From positions 1 through 7,462 of the forward strand of contig CALHWA010000060.1 of assembly GCA_938036845.1 (NCBI GenBank): a DNA stretch of 7,462 bases, written 5' to 3'. The notes beneath the pieces are model-generated. The model was given only the letters and a program-made list of their open reading frames with translations, made no database searches and was not told the DNA's origin. Position numbers and translations under genes: made by a program. Below are positions 1 through 4,421 of this stretch, in pieces (the stretch's first letter is position 1; each line of letters begins with the position of its first letter). The DNA comes from an uncultured Candidatus Saccharibacteria bacterium. Lineage in GTDB: Bacteria > Patescibacteriota > Saccharimonadia > Saccharimonadales > Saccharimonadaceae.

Positions 1-185
1 AAGACGCGGCTATTGATGATAGCGTTATCGAAGCTGAAGGTTACCTCCAGCAACACCAGGATGGCAAACACCCACAAACCGCTCGTCCCCAAATGGCCAA
101 AGACCGCCCCGCCCAGCAGCACCGTCAGCAGTGCCGAAAACCAAAAAATACGAAAAGGGTGATGAGAATGCCAGAGATGTTTCAT
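1..185 (-). CDS. TerC/DUF475-like integral membrane protein, 5' part only
   Basis: Only the first 61 codons are in the window; the gene runs off the left edge. The start is the ATG at 183-185 on the minus strand, translating as MKHLWHSHHPFRIFWF and onward. Two hydrophobic stretches are visible (about residues 13-30 and 36-50). The second runs into the acidic motif LEVTFSFDNAIINSRV (46-61). That E..(S)FDNA signature is characteristic of the TerC/DUF475 family of multi-pass membrane proteins, in which the acidic residues are thought to bind metal ions; the exact substrate is not known. The N-terminus is rich in His, Trp and basic residues, consistent with a cytoplasmic end. No Shine-Dalgarno sequence precedes the ATG, but an extended -10 box lies 8 nt upstream, so the mRNA may be leaderless. 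The gene sits 57 nt downstream of the protease gene in the same orientation, with its own promoter. The family call rests on one motif plus hydrophobicity. Confidence 0.7.
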   Translation of the reverse strand, partial: MKHLWHSHHPFRIFWFSALLTVLLGGAVFGHLGTSGLWVFAILVLLEVTFSFDNAIINSRV

Positions 186-193
186 AGTGGTTT

Positions 194-202
194 AGTATAG
201 CA
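194..202 (-). promoter_or_regulatory. Extended -10 promoter of the DUF475-like gene
   Basis: On the minus strand the sequence reads TGCTATACT, an extended -10 element (TGn plus TATACT, one mismatch to TATAAT). The predicted transcription start, 7 nt after the hexamer, is about 187. That is 2 nt before the ATG at 185, leaving no room for a ribosome binding site. The -35 region at 17 bp spacing (TGAAGC) is poor, as is usual for extended -10 promoters. Confidence 0.5.
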
Positions 203-242
203 CAGAATAGGGCAGGGCTTCACCCCTCTATGGCCTTCTAAG

Positions 243-1448
243 CTAATCTTTGCGAAAGACCGCACCAAGATCCATTATTACTCTCTTTGCCGACCACTCG
301 TCTTCTGCTTGTAGGCTCGTAGATGCCTCTTGTGTCTCTGTGAGGCTCCCAAGATAGGCAATGCGTGGCTCATATGCACGTACCGTCTCTGGGTCATCTA
401 CAATGCCATACGCGCTCAGCTCGGCAGCAGTGGCTGGCTGGGCTACTGCTTGCACCATCCCAACAACCTTCATCTCGCCAGATGGAGTACGCACAACGAC
501 CACACCGCCCGACATACCAGGTAAAACAGCATCATCTAGCTCGTCAACATCATTTGCATCCTTAGCCGACCGCTCAAGGCCCGAGATCACGGCCATCTTG
601 CCATCAGTCCCACGCTGCCCAGCAGGGAGGAGCACATCAACTTGCGGCGTGGCAATCGGTTGCCCCCATTCCACTGGAGCATTAGCAGGGAAGCCCACTG
701 CAAAGAATGGCTGGCCAGCGTGTACCGCTGCTGCTATTTCCTCATCTGTTGCAGAGTGAAGGGGCGAACTACCCGGCAGCTCATCATGCGGCCTCAATGC
801 CGCTACATCAGGCATGCCAGAGCTCCATTGACCTTCGGGCGGTGCTTCGCCATTATGGCAGCCTTTTTGTATCTCATGGGTCTGGCCATCAGTTGTTTGG
901 AAGGTAATATCTGCTTGGCGGATAGGATATTTATTAGATACCACGTGTGCGGCCGTCATTACCATAGGCGTACCATCTAGCATTGCTATGATGTAGCCAC
1001 TGCCAGTGATATTCGCACCACCTGCCTCCGCCATATTATGAGCGTGAGCATTTATCTTGACGATGGAGTGCTGTACCGCCTGCAAAGCCTCGCGCTTTTG
1101 CTGCTCGAGCGCTTCATGATCGCCCAACGCCTCGGCAATGCTCACTGGCGGGCGCTGAGCGACTACCTCGGGCTGCGTGAGGTCAAGCGACGAAGGCTGG
1201 CCAACTGCTGTACATGGCGGCAGTGGTTTATTAGGCCGCTGCGCCTCCTGCCGAGCATGCCCAACATAGGCCAGTCCAGCCATTGGCATACAGCCAATTA
1301 TAGCGCCTACCGCTGCACTAAGTGCCTTTTTGCCAAAATTCGCATTCTTCGCATTCTTCTCTTGCTGGAGCCGTCGTCGTCGCTCCATCCGCGTCTCTGG
1401 TTGAGAATGCGGGTCAAAATTATGTTCTCGAACTGCCATTTCTGTCAT
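243..1448 (-). CDS. Membrane-anchored trypsin-like serine protease
   Basis: A 401-aa protein of the chymotrypsin/trypsin fold. The likely catalytic triad is His168 in VMTAAHVV, Asp214 in MPDVAAL and Ser313 in LPGMSGG; the core runs from about 122 to 370 and opens with a GSGYII strand (149-154). N-terminal layout: a charged cytoplasmic segment (1-40, with a run of four Arg at 23-26), a hydrophobic helix (41-62), then a Pro/Gln-rich linker (70-105) and a predicted helix (about 105-125). IIGC at 50-53 matches a lipobox, so lipidation at Cys53 is possible; otherwise the helix is an uncleaved anchor. Either way the protease domain should face outside. Cys79 and Cys197 could form a disulfide. There is no PDZ domain, so this is not a complete DegP/HtrA. 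The start is the ATG at 1446-1448, with a second ATG three codons in; the -10 box lies 9 nt upstream of the first. Substrate unknown; quality control or processing of host-contact surface proteins is only a guess. Confidence 0.85.
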   Translation of the reverse strand: MTEMAVREHNFDPHSQPETRMERRRRLQQEKNAKNANFGKKALSAAVGAIIGCMPMAGLAYVGHARQEAQRPNKPLPPCTAVGQPSSLDLTQPEVVAQRPPVSIAEALGDHEALEQQKREALQAVQHSIVKINAHAHNMAEAGGANITGSGYIIAMLDGTPMVMTAAHVVSNKYPIRQADITFQTTDGQTHEIQKGCHNGEAPPEGQWSSGMPDVAALRPHDELPGSSPLHSATDEEIAAAVHAGQPFFAVGFPANAPVEWGQPIATPQVDVLLPAGQRGTDGKMAVISGLERSAKDANDVDELDDAVLPGMSGGVVVVRTPSGEMKVVGMVQAVAQPATAAELSAYGIVDDPETVRAYEPRIAYLGSLTETQEASTSLQAEDEWSAKRVIMDLGAVFRKD

Positions 1449-1457
1449 GGTTTGGCC

Positions 1458-1486
1458 ATTATAGCGCTTTGCGGGGCTAAATACAA
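1458..1486 (-). promoter_or_regulatory. Sigma-70-type promoter of the protease gene
   Basis: On the minus strand, TTGTAT (1481-1486) and a perfect TATAAT (1458-1463) are separated by 17 bp. The predicted start, 7 nt downstream, is about 1451, only 3 nt before the ATG at 1448. A leaderless or near-leaderless transcript is therefore likely, in agreement with the lack of a Shine-Dalgarno sequence. Confidence 0.65.
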
Positions 1487-1581
1487 ATTTATAATAGTAG
1501 TTGACAGAGGAGAAACAGAGGACGCATTACCCCTGCATGTAGTATAGATATTTGTCATACAATGCAAAATGTACTACTATA

Positions 1582-1704
1582 ATGCCACGCCCATACTGGG
1601 AAGAGCTAGAAAACCAGGCTCATAGCATCCCCAAGTACTATGTTGATCCAAACACTACTCCAGACGACAAGCAGCCAGCACGTAGCAACACAGCTCAGCT
1701 CTAG
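1582..1704 (+). CDS. Possible small hydrophilic protein, 40 aa
   Basis: An ATG-to-TAG ORF coding MPRPYWEELENQAHSIPKYY and 20 more residues, ending NTAQL. It is hydrophilic, with no membrane segment, signal peptide or known motif. It diverges from the protease gene and starts 133 bp from it. Codon choice resembles the neighbouring real genes rather than the AT-rich spacer that follows. Against it: no Shine-Dalgarno sequence, and the nearest TATAAT (1578-1583) overlaps the ATG itself and so cannot drive it. A TACAAT at 1558-1563 would give a start near 1570 and a 12-nt leader. It could also be the remnant 5' end of a decayed gene. I do not recognise it. Confidence 0.3.
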   Translation: MPRPYWEELENQAHSIPKYYVDPNTTPDDKQPARSNTAQL

Positions 1705-2185
1705 TGCTCACTAGCGTATAACGGCGTTTTCTTGCATATCTCTCACTTGAATAAATAATCAGTTCACTGCGCAATAACAGAGAAAAACATGGTGAAAAGT
1801 ATTGTTCAACCATAGATTTTGTGTGCGTTAAGCTATATAGTAATATCTGATGGAAGCGCGTGTCAATTGCACGAACTCTTGGCATGTGGCTCTTATTTAT
1901 CTGCGTCTTACCTCCCACATACCGTACCAGAGGGTATAGCAACACGAAGGAAGAGCTACTTATTAAATCTTCTACAGTACAGTCTTTACACTAATAATTC
2001 TTTGCTCTATAGACAAACAAAAAACACCGGAACTCTGAGATCTCAGCCACTACCAGAGATAATAGCTATCTTTGTTTTGGTAGCGCGTGTCACAAACCGC
2101 CAGAGCAACTCATAGCGTCTTCGCACACCAAAGTAAATCAGCTTAAAATAACTAATGTGTGACTAGCTCATCACTAACTCACCCC
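1705..2185. other. AT-rich spacer without a convincing gene
   Basis: About 480 bp that read as non-coding. Open frames exist on both strands (1819-2115 plus, 1655-1945 minus), but their translations are low in complexity of the kind seen in random AT-rich frames, show no motif, and conflict with each other. A TTGACA (1861-1866) and TACTAT (1837-1842) spaced 18 bp on the minus strand could be a promoter. A 12-bp palindrome CTGAGATCTCAG and a weak hairpin starting CTACC and closing with GGTAG lie at about 2034-2083. Nothing here could be assigned a function. Confidence 0.4.
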
Positions 2186-2231
2186 AACAAAAAAGCGCTC
2201 ATAGTAAGGGTGGGCATCACTATGAGCGCTT
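2186..2231 (-). terminator. Intrinsic terminator with a 13-bp stem
   Basis: On the minus strand AAGCGCTCATAGT (2219-2231) pairs perfectly with ACTATGAGCGCTT (2193-2205) around a 13-nt loop, and TTTTTTGTT follows. No minus-strand protein gene lies upstream (dprA is on the other strand), so it most simply ends the non-coding transcript of 2186-2422. On the plus strand the hairpin is followed by TGG, not a T-tract, so it works in one direction only. Confidence 0.7.
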
Positions 2232-2422
2232 GGTTTGCCCTTCGTCCCACCCAATCAGGGTATACGTGATCTACTCACACATACGAGATCCGCTGGACAA
2301 AGGGGTTAGTAAGCACACAACCCTGTCTAACGGTGCTGCAGTGGAGGGTAGATAACTACAGCACAGATTGTGTGCAACCTAACACGTTACCTTCGTGAAA
2401 ACACTGGGGTAACTATGTTAAA
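2186..2422 (-). ncRNA. Candidate structured non-coding RNA of unknown family
   Basis: Read on the minus strand, this stretch folds into consecutive helices and ends in a strong terminator. Helix C: GTTACC (2408-2413) with GGTAAC (2386-2391). Helix A: GGTT plus GCACACAA (2368-2379) with TTGTGTGC and AACC (2304-2320, 5-nt bulge). Nested helix B: GTGCTGTAGT (2355-2364) with ACTGCAGCAC (2333-2342), ten pairs including one G-U, capped by a 12-nt loop. Last, a 13-bp hairpin (2193-2205 with 2219-2231) followed by a U-rich tract. GGGTGGG (2246-2252) is exactly complementary to CCCACCC in that hairpin's loop (2208-2214), allowing a pseudoknot. Helix B has a C-A mismatch if read on the plus strand, which favours the minus strand. 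No convincing ORF lies inside. A possible -10 (TATTTT, 2420-2425, or TATACC, 2429-2434) would start it near 2413-2422. Conserved landmarks of RNase P, tmRNA and SRP RNA were not found. Confidence 0.5.
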
Positions 2423-2450
2423 ATAGGGGGTATAAGGTACTTGAACGAGC

Positions 2451-2478
2451 TTGCGCTCAATCAATCACTTATGATACT
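2451..2478 (+). promoter_or_regulatory. Putative dprA promoter
   Basis: TTGCGC (2451-2456) and GATACT (2473-2478) are spaced 16 bp; an overlapping TATGAT (2470-2475) is an alternative -10. The predicted start is about 2482-2485, which is 3-6 nt before an in-frame TTG (2488) and about 36 nt before the ATG (2521). A small hairpin (GAGC at 2447-2450 with GCTC at 2455-2458) overlaps the -35 region. Confidence 0.35.
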
Positions 2479-2487
2479 AGCACCCGC

Positions 2488-2502
2488 TTGACAAAATGTC
2501 AA
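2488..2502. repeat. 15-bp palindrome at the start of dprA, possible operator
   Basis: TTGACA-AAA-TGTCAA is a perfect 6-bp inverted repeat with a 3-bp spacer. It lies just downstream of the proposed dprA transcription start and includes the alternative TTG start codon. The placement suits a repressor site, but a chance palindrome of this size is possible. Confidence 0.35.
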
Positions 2503-2520
2503 CACTTTTCAGCACAAATC

Positions 2521-3399
2521 ATGCAGCAGATCAATCACACCACACCACAAGCCCACCAATACCTCAATCCACTCTGCCATATTGCCAAGCCACCGCAGCA
2601 GATTCACTACCTCGGTACACTGCCCGAAGAGCGCCGTCCGAGCGTGGCGATCGTTGGGTCGCGCCGGCCCACGCGCTATGGCCGGGAAGTGACGGAGCAA
2701 TTTGCCCGCGAGCTAACCCGCCAAGGGGTAATTATCATCAGCGGGCTGGCCCTCGGGATCGACAGCATTGCGCATCAGGCCTGCGTGGCAGTGGGCGGCA
2801 CGACGATTGCTGTACTGGGTAATGGCTTGCCGCGGATCTATCCGGCCAATCATACTGCGCTTGCGGGTGATATCGTTGCCAAGGGTGGGGCAGTGCTGTC
2901 GGAGCACTTGGCGGGAGATGGCTACCGCTTTGGCAGCTGGAGCTTCCTCGAGCGCAACCGCCTCGTCGCTGGCCTAGCCGACGTCGTCGTCATCACCGAG
3001 GCGGCCGAGCGCAGTGGCACACTCAACACTGCTGCCCACGCACTCGAGCAAGGCAAGGACGTCTTTGCGGTGCCAGGCAACATCACCAGCCCACTCTCGC
3101 AGGGCTGCAATAACCTCCTCAAGCAGGGCGCATTGCCCGCCACCAGCCCAGCCGATATCCTCTCCGTCATGACCATCACGCCACCCCAACGTCAGCAGAG
3201 CGAGAATGCCACTCTGCCACTGGGTAGCACACCGCTCGAGGCCGCCATCATCAAGCTGCTGCGCCAAGGCCTGCGCGATGGCGAAGAGATGCAGCGCCGC
3301 CTAGGCACACCCATCAGTGAATTTACCATTGCGCTAACGATGCTGGAGATTAACGGCGTTATCCGCTCGCTCGGCGCCAACCAGTGGACATTGGCTTAG
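2521..3399 (+). CDS. dprA: DNA-processing protein DprA (Smf)
   Basis: DprA binds incoming single-stranded DNA during natural transformation and loads RecA; it acts in the cytoplasm. From the ATG at 2521 the protein has 292 residues. Family motifs in order: VAIVGSRRPT (42-51), SGLALGID (74-81), VLGNGLPRIYPANH (98-111), GGAVLSE (122-128), FLERNR (142-147), ITEAAERSGTLNTA (158-171) and VPGNITSPLSQGCN (184-197), forming the Rossmann-like core. Residues about 238-292 look like the C-terminal winged helix. The N-terminal SAM-like domain of longer DprAs is replaced by a short segment, and this makes it shorter than the usual 360 or so residues. An in-frame TTG at 2488 would add 11 residues and sits 3 nt from the predicted transcript start. 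I prefer the ATG because MQQINHTTPQ resembles the expected N-terminus, but there is no clear Shine-Dalgarno sequence for either. The next gene starts 24 nt downstream and may be co-transcribed. Confidence 0.95.
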   Translation: MQQINHTTPQAHQYLNPLCHIAKPPQQIHYLGTLPEERRPSVAIVGSRRPTRYGREVTEQFARELTRQGVIIISGLALGIDSIAHQACVAVGGTTIAVLGNGLPRIYPANHTALAGDIVAKGGAVLSEHLAGDGYRFGSWSFLERNRLVAGLADVVVITEAAERSGTLNTAAHALEQGKDVFAVPGNITSPLSQGCNNLLKQGALPATSPADILSVMTITPPQRQQSENATLPLGSTPLEAAIIKLLRQGLRDGEEMQRRLGTPISEFTIALTMLEINGVIRSLGANQWTLA

Positions 3400-3402
3400 T
3401 AT

Positions 3403-3419
3403 TATGGTACAGTACCATA
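3403..3419. repeat. 17-bp perfect palindrome between dprA and the lipid gene
   Basis: TATGGTAC-A-GTACCATA is an 8-bp inverted repeat with a single-base centre, filling most of the 24-nt gap. Its right arm overlaps TATACT (3418-3423), a good -10 hexamer directly before the ATG. This arrangement suits a dimeric repressor controlling a promoter. In RNA it cannot form a normal hairpin, since the loop would be a single base, and no U-tract follows, so it is not a terminator. Confidence 0.5.
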
Positions 3420-3423
3420 TACT

Positions 3424-4140
3424 ATGGCGACAGCAGAGCAGCCCCCAAGACGACGCAAACGCGAATATCACATGAGAGATATTCCTACTGTGCCAAATGC
3501 CATCTCGGCTACTGGGCTTGGGTTAGTAGCTGCCGGTGCTCAGAAATTTGACGCTGCAACAAAGGAGAACGACAAAGCTGGCCAGATCATTGGCGCACTC
3601 ATGATACTTGGTGGTCGTATATGCGACCTAGCAGATGGCCCAACAGCACGACTCCTTGGCCAAGAGAGTGACGTTGGTGCAGGGGCTGATGCTGGATGCG
3701 ACAAAGCGGCTATGGCTATTATTATTGCACTACTCGTCAAGCACAATATCATGCCCAAGCCAGTTTTGGCGACAATTGCCACTAAGAATGCCGTCAATGC
3801 TAGCGCGACCATCTATCATAGCCTCACAAATGACGAAGCCTTCCGTACGCCAAAATCAGGCAAGCTCAGTATGGCAGCAGATAATATAGCAATTGCTGCC
3901 TATTTTCTCAAGTCGCTCGCTCCTGAAGGGAGCAAGCTTGAGCGTTGTGCTGGTGTAGCAGCACTAGGGTCAGTTGCTGTAGGTGCTGTCCTTGGTATTG
4001 CCGCTGCGAAGGACTACCTCACTGGCCACTATGCCAAAGCCAAAGACTACAGCAAATCTACCAAGTCCACCTCAGCAGCAAACACCTCACCACGGCAACA
4101 TCGCACCCGTATGCGTCGCACACGCCGCGTGCGTGGGTGA
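3424..4140 (+). CDS. CDP-alcohol phosphatidyltransferase family protein
   Basis: A 238-aa membrane enzyme that transfers a phosphatidyl group from a CDP-lipid to an alcohol, with loss of CMP, in phospholipid synthesis. The complete family signature DxxDGxxAR(8x)GxxxDxxxD is present: Asp68, Asp71, Gly72, Ala75, Arg76, Gly85, Asp89 and Asp93, which bind metal and the CDP group. Hydrophobic helices are seen at about 27-40, 53-70, 94-106, 113-130, 150-164 and 175-196. The tail (210-238) is rich in Ser, Thr and Arg and looks disordered and positively charged. The acceptor alcohol cannot be told from sequence: phosphatidylglycerophosphate synthase (PgsA) is the commonest case, a phosphatidylinositol-phosphate type is another. 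The start is ATG 3424, but Met17 (3472, MRDIPTVPN) looks like a normal family N-terminus. It would also fit a transcript starting near 3430 from the TATACT box. No Shine-Dalgarno sequence is evident at either start. Confidence 0.85.
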   Translation: MATAEQPPRRRKREYHMRDIPTVPNAISATGLGLVAAGAQKFDAATKENDKAGQIIGALMILGGRICDLADGPTARLLGQESDVGAGADAGCDKAAMAIIIALLVKHNIMPKPVLATIATKNAVNASATIYHSLTNDEAFRTPKSGKLSMAADNIAIAAYFLKSLAPEGSKLERCAGVAALGSVAVGAVLGIAAAKDYLTGHYAKAKDYSKSTKSTSAANTSPRQHRTRMRRTRRVRG

Positions 4141-4187
4141 TGCGATTGATGGTTCGTGCAGCATTCTTTATTGGTAGCCAGACTTCT

Positions 4188-4195
4188 TATATATT
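4188..4195 (+). promoter_or_regulatory. -10 element for the topA leader RNA
   Basis: TATATA/TATATT (4188-4195) gives a predicted start at about 4200-4202, exactly where the 5' strand of the long stem begins (4201). The -35 region at 17 bp (TCTTTA) is weak. The agreement between the box and the start of the fold is the main support. Confidence 0.4.
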
Positions 4196-4200
4196 TTCCG

Positions 4201-4304
4201 CACTATCAGCAATACCCCAGCCTATAGACCAGGGAGGGGGAGAGGGTATCCGAACTAACCTCCATATATTTTCTTGTGAGGTGAGTTGCTGGGGGCTGAT
4301 GGTG
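4201..4304 (+). ncRNA. Structured RNA or 5' leader upstream of topA, with competing helices
   Basis: CACTATCAGC (4201-4210) pairs over all ten bases with GCTGATGGTG (4295-4304, one G-U). After a 4-nt bulge (4211-4214), CCCCAGC (4215-4221) pairs with GCTGGGG (4288-4294). Stacked directly on this, AACTAACCTC (4253-4262) pairs with GAGGTGAGTT (4278-4287) with one mismatch, closing a 15-nt AT-rich loop. The 3' strand is continuous, while the 5' strand carries a 31-nt G-rich insert (4222-4252). ATACCC (4212-4217) can instead pair with GGGTAT (4244-4249), which excludes the CCCCAGC helix; the RNA could therefore switch between two folds. The G-U pair becomes a C-A mismatch on the minus strand, so the plus strand is favoured. 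It ends 117 nt before topA and no U-tract follows, so it may be part of the topA leader rather than a separate RNA. It does not match riboswitches I know; SRP and 6S hallmarks are missing. Confidence 0.45.
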
Positions 4305-4421
4305 GAGTTGTGTAGCTCAGATTTGTCCAATTTGCATTCCATTCTACTTTGCGGTATCATAGGCGCTTGATTAGATAGGTTAATAGCAAGCATATAACTA
4401 TAACAAGCGAGTAGATAATCA

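Noticed and set aside
1501..1506. TTGACA as a plus-strand -35 box for the 40-aa ORF
   Set aside because: No -10-like hexamer lies 16-18 bp downstream.
1655..1945. 96-codon minus-strand ORF, with a possible promoter upstream of an internal ATG (1811-1813)
   Set aside because: The translation has no domain or motif, an odd Cys/Tyr/Leu-rich composition, and overlaps the 40-aa ORF and a plus-strand ORF; it looks like a chance open frame in AT-rich DNA.
1819..2115. 98-codon plus-strand ORF
   Set aside because: No recognisable feature and no ribosome binding site or well-placed promoter; the composition is that of a random frame.
2186..2422. Identity as RNase P RNA, tmRNA, SRP RNA or 6S RNA
   Set aside because: The conserved RNase P core, the tRNA-like ends of tmRNA and the GGAA-type SRP loop were not found on either strand, and the 5' and 3' ends do not form the closing stem of 6S RNA.
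4188..4304. Intrinsic terminator after the CDP-alcohol phosphatidyltransferase gene
   Set aside because: The strong stems here are not followed by a T-tract on the plus strand; they fit a structured leader better.
4308..4345. tRNA-like D-arm (TGTAGCTCAG) at about 4311-4320
   Set aside because: No matching D-stem, anticodon arm or T-arm follows, and the acceptor ends do not pair.
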